Assembly (NCBI RefSeq): GCF_900108275.1
Contig: NZ_FNVD01000001.1
Location: forward strand, 186,001 to 250,000
Length of the DNA stretch: 64,000 nucleotides
Direction: 5' to 3'
DNA from: Jhaorihella thermophila
GTDB taxonomy: Bacteria > Pseudomonadota > Alphaproteobacteria > Rhodobacterales > Rhodobacteraceae
This document shows, piece by piece, positions 8,872-18,718 of the stretch. Numbering within the stretch: the stretch's first letter is position 1; the number at the start of each line of letters is the position of its first letter. The notes under the pieces are model-generated. The model did not search any database. It saw nothing but the letters and a program-made list of their open reading frames with translations, and was not told the origin of the DNA. A program made the translations under genes and the position numbers.

Positions 8872-8893
8872 ACGGCCCGACTGACCGGGCCGT
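8872..8893. terminator. Hairpin between convergent trxC and the small exported gene
   Basis: An 8-bp perfect stem ACGGCCCG / CGGGCCGT with a 6-base loop, 5 bp after the trxC stop and 15 bp from the end of the convergent gene. There is no clear T run on either strand, so it may end transcription weakly or with help from Rho. Confidence 0.4.
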
Positions 8894-8908
8894 TCGTTGC
8901 AATTCGGG

Positions 8909-9244
8909 CTAGTTCTGGCGGCTCCAGGTTTCGCTGTCGCAGATGCCCAGAGTGCACCCTTTGATCCTGAGCCCGCGCTCGCTGAAGGTGACGGTGCCGT
9001 TGAAGCTCATCCAGCGCGGCATGTCGGGGTGTTTCATCTTCTTGCCGCGCCAGGAGCCATCGTCCGCCTTTTTCATGCCGTTGCACATCTCGTAGCCGTC
9101 CGACAGGCGGGTGCAGTAGAGCAGGCCGCCCCTTTCGGAAACCTCCACCTGCTCTTCACCGTTGCGGATGTAGATATCCGCCGTGGCGGCGGTTGCCGTC
9201 ATGGCGGCGATGGCAACAAGGCCCGAAAGCGTTCTGCCGGTCAT
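8909..9244 (-). CDS. Small exported DUF2147-like protein
   Basis: 111 residues with a signal peptide ending around ATAATADI. The C-terminal part, GLRIKGCTLGICDSETWSR, resembles the end of DUF2147 proteins, where a CxxxxxC pair follows an extended barrel. The N-terminal half is shorter than in the usual family. Function is unknown; it is probably periplasmic with a disulfide. The ATG follows GGAGAAGC. Confidence 0.65.
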   Translation of the reverse strand: MTGRTLSGLVAIAAMTATAATADIYIRNGEEQVEVSERGGLLYCTRLSDGYEMCNGMKKADDGSWRGKKMKHPDMPRWMSFNGTVTFSERGLRIKGCTLGICDSETWSRQN

Positions 9245-9336
9245 GCTTCTCCTCCCATTCCCGCGGCGGGGTGCCGCGGGGTGAAGTATGCAGGAAAGGA
9301 CATATTGTGGAAATGGAATGTAACTGACGCGATGAA

Positions 9337-9378
9337 ACCGGGCGGTTCCCTGCCTGACGGCGCGCGGCGCCGCCCGGT
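9337..9378 (-). terminator. Likely terminator of ettA
   Basis: Arms ACCGGGCGG (9337-9345) and CCGCCCGGT (9370-9378) pair over 9 bp, with a 24-nt inner part that is itself GC-rich. On the minus strand TTTC follows. It lies 14 bp beyond the ettA stop. The T run is short. Confidence 0.45.
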
Positions 9379-9391
9379 CGTCATCGGCCCG

Positions 9392-11047
9392 TTACCGCGC
9401 GAACTTCTTGTATTTCATTCGCTTGGGTTCCAGCGCATCGGGACCGAGGCGGCGTTTCTTGTCTTCCTCGTAATCGGCGAAGTTGCCTTCGAACCATTCC
9501 ACATGCGCATCGCCTTCGAAGGCAAGAATATGCGTGCAGATCCGGTCGAGGAAGAACCGGTCGTGGCTGATGACCACCGCGCAGCCGGCGAAATCGACCA
9601 GCGCGTCCTCGAGCGCGCGGAGCGTCTCGACGTCCAGGTCGTTGGTCGGCTCGTCCAGCAGCAGCACGTTGCCGCCCGATTTCAGCAGCTTGGCCATGTG
9701 CACCCGGTTGCGCTCGCCGCCCGAGAGCAGGCCGACCTTCTTCTGCTGGTCGCCGCCGCGGAAGTTGAAGGACGAGCAATAGGCGCGGCTGTTCACCTGC
9801 GCGTCGCCCAAGTCAATGATCTCGGCCCCGCCCGAGATTTCTTCCCAGACCGTCTTGTCGGGGTCCAGCGCGTCGCGGGTTTGGTCCACATAGGCCAGCT
9901 GTACCGTGTCGCCGTATTCGATCGTGCCGGTATCGGGCGCCTCCTGCCCGGTCAGCATGCGAAACAGAGTGGTCTTGCCCGCGCCGTTGGGGCCGATCAC
10001 GCCGACGATGCCGCCCGGCGGCAGGCTGAAGGACAGATCCTCGATCAGCTGCTTGTCGCCCACATGCTTGGACAGGCCGTTCACCTCGATCACCTTGGAG
10101 CCCAGACGCGGCCCGCGCGGGATCACAATCTGGGCGCGGGTGATCTTTTCGCGCTCGGACTGGCCGGCCAGTTCGTTGAACCGTTCGATCCGGGCCTTCT
10201 GCTTGGACTGGCGCGCCTTGGTGCCGGCGCGGATCCATTCGAGCTCGCGCGCCAATGTCTTCTGGCGGCTCTTGTCCTCGCGCGCCTCCTGTTCCAGGCG
10301 TTTGGCCTTCTGTTCCAGCCAGGCCGAATAGTTGCCTTCGTAGGGGATGCCGCGGCCACGGTCGAGTTCGAGGATCCAACCGGTGATGTCATCCAGGAAG
10401 TAACGGTCGTGGGTGACGATCAGGCAGGTGCCCTTGTAGTCGATCAGGTGCTGTTGCAGCCAGGCGATGGTTTCCGCGTCCAGGTGGTTGGTCGGCTCGT
10501 CCAGCAGCAGCATGTCGGGCTGTTCCAGCAGCAGCTTGCACAGCGCCACCCGCCGCTTCTCGCCGCCCGAAAGCTGATCCGGCATCGCATCATCCGGCGG
10601 GCAGCGCAGGGCCTCCATCGCCACGTCAATCTGCGCGTCCAGATCCCACAGCCCTTCGGCGTCGATCTCGTCCTGAAGCTGGGCCATTTCCTCGGCGGTT
10701 TCGTCCGAGTAGTTCATGGCCAGTTCGTTGAAGCGGTCGAGCTTGGCCTTCTTGGCCTTGACGCCCTCCATCACGTTGCCGCGCACGTTCAGGTCGGGGT
10801 CGAGTTCGGGCTCCTGCGGCAGATAGCCGACGCGGGCGCCTTCGGCGGCCCAGGCCTCGCCCGAGAATTCGGTGTCGATCCCGGCCATGATCCGCAAGAG
10901 AGTGGACTTGCCGGCGCCGTTGACGCCGACGACGCCGATCTTGACGCCCGGAAGAAAGCTGAGGTTGATGTTTTCAAAGCATTTCTTGCCGCCCGGATAG
11001 GTCTTGGAGACCCCGTGCATGTGATAGACGTATTGGTAAGAGGCCAT
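9392..11047 (-). CDS. ettA: Energy-dependent translational throttle protein EttA (ABC-F)
   Basis: A 551-residue soluble ABC-F protein with two ATPase domains. The first has GVNGAGKST near residue 41, [13 protein letters not shown] and [11 protein letters not shown]; the second has GPNGAGKTT near residue 350, [13 protein letters not shown] and [11 protein letters not shown]. The charged arm and linker lie at about 95-130 and 240-300. EttA binds the ribosomal E site and gates entry into elongation according to the ATP/ADP ratio. It is monocistronic and divergent from nadD. Confidence 0.95.
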   Translation of the reverse strand: MASYQYVYHMHGVSKTYPGGKKCFENINLSFLPGVKIGVVGVNGAGKSTLLRIMAGIDTEFSGEAWAAEGARVGYLPQEPELDPDLNVRGNVMEGVKAKKAKLDRFNELAMNYSDETAEEMAQLQDEIDAEGLWDLDAQIDVAMEALRCPPDDAMPDQLSGGEKRRVALCKLLLEQPDMLLLDEPTNHLDAETIAWLQQHLIDYKGTCLIVTHDRYFLDDITGWILELDRGRGIPYEGNYSAWLEQKAKRLEQEAREDKSRQKTLARELEWIRAGTKARQSKQKARIERFNELAGQSEREKITRAQIVIPRGPRLGSKVIEVNGLSKHVGDKQLIEDLSFSLPPGGIVGVIGPNGAGKTTLFRMLTGQEAPDTGTIEYGDTVQLAYVDQTRDALDPDKTVWEEISGGAEIIDLGDAQVNSRAYCSSFNFRGGDQQKKVGLLSGGERNRVHMAKLLKSGGNVLLLDEPTNDLDVETLRALEDALVDFAGCAVVISHDRFFLDRICTHILAFEGDAHVEWFEGNFADYEEDKKRRLGPDALEPKRMKYKKFAR

Positions 11048-11187
11048 TGGCTGCGGTCCTTGGGGTGATGGAATTGCGGTTTGCGCGGTAACTAGTGGCT
11101 TGTGCGCGTCGGAGCAAGTGGTGGCGCAGTCGCCCCGCAGACGCTATTCCCGCAGAAATGCCGTGGCTGCCGGAGCGTGTCCAGAGG

Positions 11188-11838
11188 ATGAAGAATCAGT
11201 TTCCCCTTGCCTTGCCGGGACAGGTGATCGGGCTTCTCGGCGGGTCGTTCGATCCGCCGCACGAGGGCCACGCACATATCACGCGCGAGGCGCTGCGCCG
11301 GTTCGGGCTGGACCGGGTCTGGTGGCTGGTGAGCCCCGGTAACCCGTTGAAAGAGCACGGTCCGGCGCCACTGGCGCGCCGGATGGCGGCGGCGCGGGCG
11401 GTGATGCGCCATCCGCGGGTGGAGATCACGGATGTCGAGGCACGGCTGGGCACGCGCGCCACGGCGGACACGCTGCGCGCGCTCAGGGCGCGGTATCCGG
11501 GGGTGCGGTTCGTGTGGCTGATGGGGGCCGACAACCTGGCGCAGCTGCATCTGTGGAAGGACTGGCGCGACATCATGGACAGCGTGCCGGTTGGCGTGCT
11601 GGCGCGGCCGGGACAGCGGATCTCGGCGCGCGTGTCGATGGCCGCGAGGGTTTACCGGCGATACCGGATCGCCGCGACGGCCAGCCATCTCCTGGGCCGG
11701 GCCACGCCGCCGGCCTGGTGTTTCGTCAACGTGCCGATGGTGGCCGAAAGCTCGACCGCGATCCGTGCCGCCGGGAAATGGGATGCGGACGATGTCGGCC
11801 GGCGGCCGGGTTGCAAGATCCGGCGGGCTGGAGTTTGA
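11188..11838 (+). CDS. nadD: Nicotinate-nucleotide adenylyltransferase
   Basis: NadD adenylates nicotinate mononucleotide in NAD synthesis. [13 protein letters not shown] near residue 17 contains the nucleotidyltransferase HxGH motif, and SSTAIR near the C-terminus is the second ATP-binding motif. The open frame begins at 11095, but homologues start close to the GGSFDPPH motif, so I take ATG 11188 ([11 protein letters not shown]), giving 216 residues. It is followed after 7 bp by dacB, probably in one transcript. Confidence 0.93.
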   Translation: MKNQFPLALPGQVIGLLGGSFDPPHEGHAHITREALRRFGLDRVWWLVSPGNPLKEHGPAPLARRMAAARAVMRHPRVEITDVEARLGTRATADTLRALRARYPGVRFVWLMGADNLAQLHLWKDWRDIMDSVPVGVLARPGQRISARVSMAARVYRRYRIAATASHLLGRATPPAWCFVNVPMVAESSTAIRAAGKWDADDVGRRPGCKIRRAGV

Positions 11839-11845
11839 TGGCCGC

Positions 11846-13366
11846 ATGAGGAAGGCGGGGTTTACGCGGCGTTTCGTTCTGGCCGCGCTGGGCGGCATTC
11901 TGACGTTGCCGTGTGCGGGCGTGGCCGGCGCGCCGGAGCTGTCGCCGAGGCCGCGGATCCGGGGTGGCCGGGATGTTCAGCAGGCGGCACGGGACAGTAT
12001 CGAGGCTTTGGTCGCGCGGTCGCGGCTGACGGGCGATGTGGCCTGTGTCGTGGCAGACGCGGCCACCGGAGACGTTCTGGAAGGTCATCACGAAGACACC
12101 GCACTGCCGCCCGCCAGCGTGGGCAAGATCCTGACGACCCTCTATGCGCTGGACCGGCTGGGCCCGGAGTTCCGGTTCCGCACGCGGCTTCTGGCGGCGG
12201 GGCCGGTCAAGGGCGGCATTCTGGAGGGCGATCTGATCCTGGCCGGGGGCGGCGATCCCACGCTGGATACCGAGGCGCTGGCCGAGATGGCGGCGGGGCT
12301 CAAGGCCACGGGCCTGCGCGAGGTGCGGGGGCGGTTTCTGGTGCATGACGGCGCGCTGCCCTTCATTCGCAGCATCGACCCGTCGCAGCCGCCGCAACTG
12401 GGTTACAGCCCGGCGGTATCGGGCATCGCGCTGAACTACAACCGCGTGCATTTCGAGTGGAAGCGCGAGGGCGCGGATTACGGCGCGGATTACAATGTGA
12501 CGATGGATGCGCGCACCGCGCGGTTTCGCCCCGACGTCCAGATGGCGCGCATGGCGGTCGTGGATCGCAAGGCGCCGGTCTATACCTATTCCGAAGCCGA
12601 GCGGGCCGAGAACTGGACCGTGGCCCGTGCCGCGCTGGGAAAGGGGGGCGCGCGCTGGTTGCCGGTGCGCAAGCCCGCGCTCTATGCCGGTGACGTGTTC
12701 GCCACGCTTGCGCGGTCGCAGGGGATTGTGCTGGAGCCGGCCGAGGTGATCCGTGATCTGCCGCCGGGCGTGCGGCTGCTGGTCAAGCATGACAGCGAGT
12801 CGTTGCGCGAGATTCTGCGCGGAATGCTGAAATATTCCAACAATCTGACGGCGGAAATGGTCGGCCTGACCGCGACCGCCGCGCGTGGGGCGGTGCCCGG
12901 GTCACTGCGGGATTCGGCGGACGAGATGAACCGCTGGGTCGCGACCCGTTACGGTGCCGCGACGGTGCGAATGGCGGATCATTCCGGGCTGTCGGGAGAA
13001 TCGCGGGCGACGGTGCGCGATCTTCTGCGCGTGCTGCTGGCGGCGCGGCAGCGGGGCGAATTGACGCCGCTGCTGAAAGAGATCCATGTCCGCGATGACC
13101 GCGGGCGGCGGATCAAGGACAGCCCGCTCACCGTGAAGGCAAAGACCGGAACGCTGAATTTCGTCTCGGGCCTGGCCGGGTTCGTGACCACGGTGGGCGG
13201 GGCGGAACTGGCCTTTGCGATCCTGTCGGCGGATCTGGAGGCGCGCGCGCGGATCGACCCGGATGACGGCGAGGTGCCGAAAGGCGTCCGCCTCTGGCTG
13301 CGGCGGGCGCGCGGGCTGCAACAGCGGTTCATTCGTCGCTGGGGCACGGTTTTCGATGCAAGCTGA
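11846..13366 (+). CDS. dacB: D-Ala-D-Ala carboxypeptidase/endopeptidase (PBP4 type)
   Basis: A 506-residue class C low-molecular-weight penicillin-binding protein of peptidase family S13. It has a signal peptide with two arginines (TRRFVLAALGG) and the three active-site motifs: SVGK (in LPPASVGKIL), SNN (in KYSNNLTAEM) and KTG (in KAKTGTLNF). It acts on peptidoglycan stem peptides in the periplasm. The frame is open upstream across nadD; ATG 11846, 7 bp after nadD, is the natural start. Confidence 0.92.
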   Translation: MRKAGFTRRFVLAALGGILTLPCAGVAGAPELSPRPRIRGGRDVQQAARDSIEALVARSRLTGDVACVVADAATGDVLEGHHEDTALPPASVGKILTTLYALDRLGPEFRFRTRLLAAGPVKGGILEGDLILAGGGDPTLDTEALAEMAAGLKATGLREVRGRFLVHDGALPFIRSIDPSQPPQLGYSPAVSGIALNYNRVHFEWKREGADYGADYNVTMDARTARFRPDVQMARMAVVDRKAPVYTYSEAERAENWTVARAALGKGGARWLPVRKPALYAGDVFATLARSQGIVLEPAEVIRDLPPGVRLLVKHDSESLREILRGMLKYSNNLTAEMVGLTATAARGAVPGSLRDSADEMNRWVATRYGAATVRMADHSGLSGESRATVRDLLRVLLAARQRGELTPLLKEIHVRDDRGRRIKDSPLTVKAKTGTLNFVSGLAGFVTTVGGAELAFAILSADLEARARIDPDDGEVPKGVRLWLRRARGLQQRFIRRWGTVFDAS

Positions 13367-13378
13367 GGGACCGGGGCC

Positions 13379-13801
13379 TCAGGTCATGTGCCGCGCGCGC
13401 GCGCCGCGTTCGATCGCCGCCGCGTGCAGGCGGTCGATGTTCAGCTCATAGCGGATTTCTTCGAGCAGGCGCAGCTCCGTCTCGGCCAGAGTGCCATCGG
13501 CAGCGGCCACGTCGCAGGCCAGGGCATAGGCCGTTTCATAGAGCCGCTCGGGCAGGTTGGCGCGGATCAGGCCGAACAGGGCGTCCAGCCCGTCCTCCTG
13601 TTCGAACAGTTCGAAGACCAGTTCGGACATGCGCTTCATGCCGTCGATGTCATAGTCGGCAAAGATCGGCAGGTGATTGACGGCGGCCTGGATCTTCATC
13701 AGTTCGGCGGTCCGGATATTCGCGTCGGACGCCGAGACGGCGATCATCGTGGCGACAAGGCAATCCTGGGTGCTGAGCACCTTGGGGTCGGTCCGGGACA
13801 A
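13379..13801 (-). CDS. TerB-like tellurite-resistance/DUF533-type protein
   Basis: About 140 residues of the helical TerB fold, with acidic metal-binding-like stretches (ADYDIDGMKRM; CDVAAADGTLAETE) as in TerB-like proteins. Molecular function is unknown. I chose the TTG at 13801 (LSRTDPKVL) because GGAGG precedes it by 5 bases; longer frames would run into the lysK promoter. The gene is convergent with dacB (12-bp gap) and divergent from lysK. Confidence 0.75.
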   Translation of the reverse strand: MSRTDPKVLSTQDCLVATMIAVSASDANIRTAELMKIQAAVNHLPIFADYDIDGMKRMSELVFELFEQEDGLDALFGLIRANLPERLYETAYALACDVAAADGTLAETELRLLEEIRYELNIDRLHAAAIERGARARHMT

Positions 13802-13923
13802 GGGGGCCTCCTTCCTGAGAGGGCTGATGTTGCGGTGCAGAATATTGACGGGCTGGCCCCGGCACAATAGGTAGCGGCGAGGTCCGCGCGGGGTGCGCGG
13901 CCCCATGATCCGTGGAGACCGAA

Positions 13924-15498
13924 ATGTCCGAATTGCGCGAAGCCGCTCTTGCGTCCAAAGCCTGGCCCTTTGAAGAGGCGCGCCGGGTTCTGAAACGCTA
14001 TGAAAAGGCGCCGCCCGAAAAGGGCTATGTGCTGTTCGAGACGGGCTATGGCCCATCCGGCCTGCCGCATATCGGCACCTTCGGCGAGGTCGCGCGGACC
14101 ACCATGATCCGCCATGCCTTCGAGCGGATCAGCGACATTCCCACCAAGCTGATCTGTTTTTCCGACGACATGGACGGGATGCGCAAGGTGCCCGGCAACG
14201 TGCCCAACCAGGAGATGCTGCGCGAGCATTTGCAAAAGCCGCTGACCAGCGTGCCCGATCCGTTCGGGACGCATGAAAGCTTTGGCCATCACAACAACGC
14301 CATGCTGCGGCGGTTCCTGGACACGTTCGGGTTCGAATATGAATTCATCAGCGCCACCGAGTTCTACAAGTCGGGCCGCTTCGACGAGATCCTGCTGCGC
14401 GCGGCCGAGCGTTACGACGACATCATGAAGATCATGCTGAAGTCGTTGCGCGAGGAGCGGCGTCAGACCTATTCGATCTTTCTGCCGATCCACCCCGAAA
14501 CGGGCCGGGTGCTCTACGTTCCGATGAAGGAGGTGAACGCGCGCAAGGGCACGGTCACCTTCGACGACGAGGAAGGGCGGGAATGGACGCTGCCGGTGAC
14601 GGGCGGGCATGTGAAATTGCAGTGGAAGCCCGATTTCGGCGCGCGCTGGGCGGCGCTGGGCGTCGATTTCGAGATGTATGGCAAGGACCATTCCACCAAC
14701 ACGCCGATCTATGACGGCATCTGCCGGGTGCTGGGGGCGCGGCCGCCCGAGCATTTCGTCTATGAACTGTTCCTGGACGAGAACGGGCAGAAGATCTCCA
14801 AGTCCTCGGGCAACGGGGTGAGCATCGACGAATGGCTGACCTATGCCAGCTCCGAGAGCCTGGCCTATTTCATGTTCCAGAAACCCAAGACCGCCAAGCG
14901 TCTGTATTTCGACGTGATCCCCAAGGCGGTGGACGAATACCACCAGCAGCTGCGCGCCTTTCCCAAGCAGGATCTGAAGGCGCAACTGGCGAATCCGGTC
15001 TGGCACATCCACAACGGGGACGTGCCGGAATCGACGCTGATCGTGCCCTTTGCAATGCTGCTGAACCTGGCCAGCGTGTCCGGCGCCGAGGACAAGGAGA
15101 CGTTGTGGGGCTTTGTCCGCCGCTATGCGCCCGAGGCCAGCCCCGAAACGCATCCCGATCTCGACAAGGCCACCGAATACGCGGTGCGCTATTACAACGA
15201 TTTCGTCAAGCCGCACCGGGTCTGTCGCGCGCCCACCGACAAGGAGCGCGAGGCCCTGCAGGCGCTGCGCGAGGCGCTGGCCGCCTATGACGGGCCGGTC
15301 GAGGACGAGGCGCTGCAATCGGTGGTCTATGCCGTCGGGCGCGAGCGGTTCGATCCGATGCGCGACTGGTTCAAGGCGCTTTACGAAGTGCTGCTGGGGG
15401 CGTCGCAGGGACCGCGGTTCGGCGGATTTATCGCGCTTTACGGCGTGCAGGAAACCATCGCGCTGATCGACAAGGCGCTGGCGGGGGAACTGGTCTGA
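13924..15498 (+). CDS. lysK: Lysine--tRNA ligase, class I
   Basis: A 524-residue class I LysRS, the archaeal-type enzyme used by many alphaproteobacteria instead of the common class II LysS. The HIGH motif is [10 protein letters not shown] near residue 45 and the KMSKS loop is KISKSSGNG near residue 285. It charges tRNA-Lys. The start is ATG 13924 (MSELREAAL); the frame opens at a GTG 12 bp earlier. Followed by the DUF4336 gene after 48 bp on the same strand. Confidence 0.95.
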   Translation: MSELREAALASKAWPFEEARRVLKRYEKAPPEKGYVLFETGYGPSGLPHIGTFGEVARTTMIRHAFERISDIPTKLICFSDDMDGMRKVPGNVPNQEMLREHLQKPLTSVPDPFGTHESFGHHNNAMLRRFLDTFGFEYEFISATEFYKSGRFDEILLRAAERYDDIMKIMLKSLREERRQTYSIFLPIHPETGRVLYVPMKEVNARKGTVTFDDEEGREWTLPVTGGHVKLQWKPDFGARWAALGVDFEMYGKDHSTNTPIYDGICRVLGARPPEHFVYELFLDENGQKISKSSGNGVSIDEWLTYASSESLAYFMFQKPKTAKRLYFDVIPKAVDEYHQQLRAFPKQDLKAQLANPVWHIHNGDVPESTLIVPFAMLLNLASVSGAEDKETLWGFVRRYAPEASPETHPDLDKATEYAVRYYNDFVKPHRVCRAPTDKEREALQALREALAAYDGPVEDEALQSVVYAVGRERFDPMRDWFKALYEVLLGASQGPRFGGFIALYGVQETIALIDKALAGELV

Positions 15499-15546
15499 AC
15501 CGAGCTTTGCGCCTATCATGGCGGCGGAACCAAGGGAGGTGCCGCC

Positions 15547-16404
15547 ATGACCGGCTATGAGCCGCTGAACTTCCTGAAACCGGTGGCGCCGGACATCTGG
15601 ATCATCGACGGCCCGGCGATCCGGTTCTACGGCATGCCGTTTCCGACGCGGGCGACCGTGGTGCGGTTGCACAATGGCGACCTGTGGGTGCATTCGCCGA
15701 CGCATCTGACCGAGGATCTGGTCGCCGATCTGCGCGCGCTGGGCCCGGTCAGGCACCTGATCGCGCCGAACTGGATCCACTATGCCTGGGTCGAATACTG
15801 GCAGGCCGCGTTCGAAGAGGCCGAGGCCTGGGCCGCGCCGGGCGTGTTGCAAAGGGCGCGCAGGCACGGCAAGGCGTTGCGCTTCGATCATGAACTGGGG
15901 GACGCCGCGCCGCCCGAATGGGCCGGGCAGATCGACCAGATGATGGTGAAGGGCAGCGCGGTTCACCGCGAAGTAGTGTTTTTTCATTGCGCATCGCGGA
16001 CGCTGATCCTGACGGATCTGATCGAGAATTTCGAGCCGTCGAAATGCCCGTGGTGGATGCGGCCGTTGCTGCGGCTGGGCGGCATTGCCGATCCGGACGG
16101 GTCGATGCCGCGCGACATGCGTCTGACCTTTCGCAAGGGACGGGCCGAATTGCGCGCTGCGGTCGAGACGATGATCGGCTGGAGCCCCGAGCGGATAATC
16201 CTTGCCCATGGCCGCTGGTATGACCGGCGACGGCGTGGCCGAGTTGAAACGGGCCTTTCGCTTCGTTCTGTAACCCTGTTGCGCTCCCACCGTGACGGTG
16301 GGCTCAGCGGGCGTTCATCCCTGCCGCCTATTCCCTGTGCCCTGTCCGGGGCGGCCCGGAGCGAGGTCAGAACGCCCAAGGGCAGCAGGTTCGCGGGCGG
16401 TTGA
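15547..16404 (+). CDS. DUF4336 protein with a +1 frameshift near its end
   Basis: Related to DUF4336, a metallo-hydrolase-like fold (APNWIHYAWVEYW; FHCASRTLILTDLIENF; ILAHGRWYD). The open frame codes 285 residues, but after HGRWYDR it reads an arginine-rich tail. In the +1 frame the next codons read DGVAELKRAFRFVL and stop at TAA 16271-16273, which is the C-terminus expected for the family. One extra base in CCGGC (16224-16228) explains the change. It could be a real lesion or a sequencing error. Function is unknown. SD AGGGAGG precedes the ATG. Confidence 0.8.
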   Translation: MTGYEPLNFLKPVAPDIWIIDGPAIRFYGMPFPTRATVVRLHNGDLWVHSPTHLTEDLVADLRALGPVRHLIAPNWIHYAWVEYWQAAFEEAEAWAAPGVLQRARRHGKALRFDHELGDAAPPEWAGQIDQMMVKGSAVHREVVFFHCASRTLILTDLIENFEPSKCPWWMRPLLRLGGIADPDGSMPRDMRLTFRKGRAELRAAVETMIGWSPERIILAHGRWYDRRRRGRVETGLSLRSVTLLRSHRDGGLSGRSSLPPIPCALSGAARSEVRTPKGSRFAGG

Positions 16405-16419
16405 GCGAAGGGGATAGGG

Positions 16420-18705
16420 ATGAACAAGGCGATCACCGACGGTTTGCAGCTGATGCCGCCGGCTTTCGAAAACGGTCTGGATATATGGTCCAGCGGAGAC
16501 GGCACGCCGGGATCGGACACCTACGCCGGGGCGACGAACGCGGTATTCGTGCCGGCGGATCAGGATTTCGGCGGCTGTCTGGAGATGCAGAAGACGCAAT
16601 CGACGCAAAAGCTGCGCTATATGGGCGACACGCCGATCCTGCCGGGCTGCTATCTGCAGATCACCGCGCGGGTGAAGGCGATCAGCGGCAACCTGCCTTC
16701 GGTGCGGATCGCGGGCTGGGCCGGGGATGGAGGCGGCGCGCATGTGGCGGGCGTGGTGGAAACCGGTCCCGCGGTGCCGCTCACCGATTACGGCAAGGTG
16801 GTCGAGGTCAGCGCCATCGTCGGCACGGGCGCGCGCGGCGGGGTGGACATGGTCTGGGGTCCGCAGGCGCAGATCGGCCATTTCGGGCTGGACCTGATCG
16901 GGGCGAACGGCGGTGTCGTGCGGATCGACGACATCGAGATCCGGGACATCACAGGCGCGTTCCTGCGCAACATGCTGAACGTGGTGGACGTGCGCGACTA
17001 TGGCGCGGTGGGCGACGGCACAATCGATGACAGCGCCGCGTTCCAGGCCGCCGATGCCGCAGCCGACGGGCGAAAAGTGCTGGTTCCCGAGGGCACGTAT
17101 TTTCTGGGCCAAACGGTGAGCATGAGCGCCGAAACCGTGTTCGTGGGCACGGTGACCATGCCCGACGACAAGATGCTGCTGCTGACGCGGAATTTCGATC
17201 TGCCTTCGTATGTCGCGGCCTTCGGCAGCGAAGAGCTGGCCTTCAGGAAGGCGTTCCAGGCCCTGTTGAACAATGCCGATCACGAATCGCTCGACATGGG
17301 CGGACTCAAGGTCGGGGTGACGGCACCGATCGACATGGCCGCAGCCGTGCCCAACAAGTCCAGCTATGCTACGCGTCGGGTGATCCGCAACGGCCAGCTC
17401 GAGGCGATCGGATCGGCGGCCTGGGACACGCAGGTGGTGACATCGCAGGCGACCTATTCGGCGAGCGATGCAAAGAAGCTGACCGGCGTGGTCAATGTGG
17501 CCAACGTGCCGGTGGGCGCGCTGGTCGAGGGCGCGGGCGTGGGGCGCGAGGTCTATGTGCGGTCAAAAAATGTCGGCGCGCAGGAGATCACGCTGAGCGC
17601 GCCCTTGTCGGACGCCGAAGGCACCCAGATCTTTACCTTCCGCGATTTCCGCTATCTGCTGGACTTCAGCGGGTTCAGCCAGCTCAGCAAGTTCGTGCTG
17701 GACGATATCGAGTTCCAGTGCAACGGGCTGTGCAGCGGGATCCGGCTGGCCCCGTCAGGCAGCACCTTTCAGGTGCGGGACTGCTATATCAGCCGGCCAA
17801 GGGACCGCGGCATCACCTCGATCGGCTCCGGCTGTCAGGGGATGCTGATCGACCGCTGCCAGTTCCTGTCGGCGGAAGAGCCGCTGGATGTGCCGGATCG
17901 GACGTCGATCGCGCTGAACACCAATGCAAACGACGTCAAGCTACGCAATAACCGGGCCACGAAGTTCCGCCATTTCGCGGTGCTGGGCGGCGACAACAGC
18001 GTGGTGATCGGGAACCATTTCTTTCAGGGCGACACGGTGCCGGGCGGGGTGCGGTCGGCGGGGCTGATCGTGATCGGCACCTATACCAGCACCACGATCA
18101 CCGGCAACTATGTCGACAACTGCTTCATCGAGTGGACCAACGAGCGCGACCCGGCGCCGGATTTCGTGTCCGGATACTCGTTCAGCGCCATGTCGATCAC
18201 CGACAACATCTTTCTGTCGGGCGATGTCGCGCCGTGGTTCAGCTATATCGTGATCAAGCCCTACGGCACCGGGCATTTCCTGAACGGCATTACCGTGTCG
18301 GGCAATACGTTCCGAAGCATCAACGGCGCGATCGACCGGGTCGAGCGGGTGGACACCAGCTTTGCCGATCTCGACTTTGGCCGCAGCAAGAACGTGTTCT
18401 TCACCGGCAATACCTTTTATTCGGTCACCTATCAGGCCGCGAACCCGCTGCGGATCCGGTATGAGCAGGCGACGCCAGCTGCGACCTGGGTGATCGACCC
18501 CGCCGGCGAGCTGCCCTTTGGCGGACAGGCGCGGTTTGTGGATGGCGTGTCGCTGCTGGGCTCGATCCGGACCGCATCGAACGCGGACCTTCACGACATG
18601 CCGTTCGTCAACCTCAGGCAGGGGCCAAGGCACGACCAGATCTCGCTGGTTTGGCCCGAGCCGGTCAAGGGCGAGGTGTCGGTCGTCATGCGCATGGACA
18701 CCTGA
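16420..18705 (+). CDS. Pectate-lyase-3 / GH28-like right-handed beta-helix protein
   Basis: 761 residues without a signal peptide or membrane helix. Residues 1-185 look like a jelly-roll binding domain. Next comes NVVDVRDYGAVGDGTIDDS (about 188-206), the hallmark opening of the pectate-lyase-3 fold also seen in phage tailspikes and GH28-related proteins, then about 350 residues of short repeats rich in Asn and Gly typical of beta-helix coils (TITGNYVDN, SITDNIFLSG, TVSGNTF, FFTGNTFYS). The last 60 residues form a separate end module. A surface polysaccharide-active or structural role is likely; the substrate is unknown. Starts 15 bp after the preceding frame. Confidence 0.78.
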   Translation: MNKAITDGLQLMPPAFENGLDIWSSGDGTPGSDTYAGATNAVFVPADQDFGGCLEMQKTQSTQKLRYMGDTPILPGCYLQITARVKAISGNLPSVRIAGWAGDGGGAHVAGVVETGPAVPLTDYGKVVEVSAIVGTGARGGVDMVWGPQAQIGHFGLDLIGANGGVVRIDDIEIRDITGAFLRNMLNVVDVRDYGAVGDGTIDDSAAFQAADAAADGRKVLVPEGTYFLGQTVSMSAETVFVGTVTMPDDKMLLLTRNFDLPSYVAAFGSEELAFRKAFQALLNNADHESLDMGGLKVGVTAPIDMAAAVPNKSSYATRRVIRNGQLEAIGSAAWDTQVVTSQATYSASDAKKLTGVVNVANVPVGALVEGAGVGREVYVRSKNVGAQEITLSAPLSDAEGTQIFTFRDFRYLLDFSGFSQLSKFVLDDIEFQCNGLCSGIRLAPSGSTFQVRDCYISRPRDRGITSIGSGCQGMLIDRCQFLSAEEPLDVPDRTSIALNTNANDVKLRNNRATKFRHFAVLGGDNSVVIGNHFFQGDTVPGGVRSAGLIVIGTYTSTTITGNYVDNCFIEWTNERDPAPDFVSGYSFSAMSITDNIFLSGDVAPWFSYIVIKPYGTGHFLNGITVSGNTFRSINGAIDRVERVDTSFADLDFGRSKNVFFTGNTFYSVTYQAANPLRIRYEQATPAATWVIDPAGELPFGGQARFVDGVSLLGSIRTASNADLHDMPFVNLRQGPRHDQISLVWPEPVKGEVSVVMRMDT

Positions 18706-18718
18706 TCCGGGGTGCGGT

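Noticed and set aside
13744-16290. 848-codon minus-strand open frame over lysK
   Set aside because: Antisense shadow of lysK and the DUF4336 gene; composition is typical of reverse-frame reading, and it runs into the TerB-like gene.
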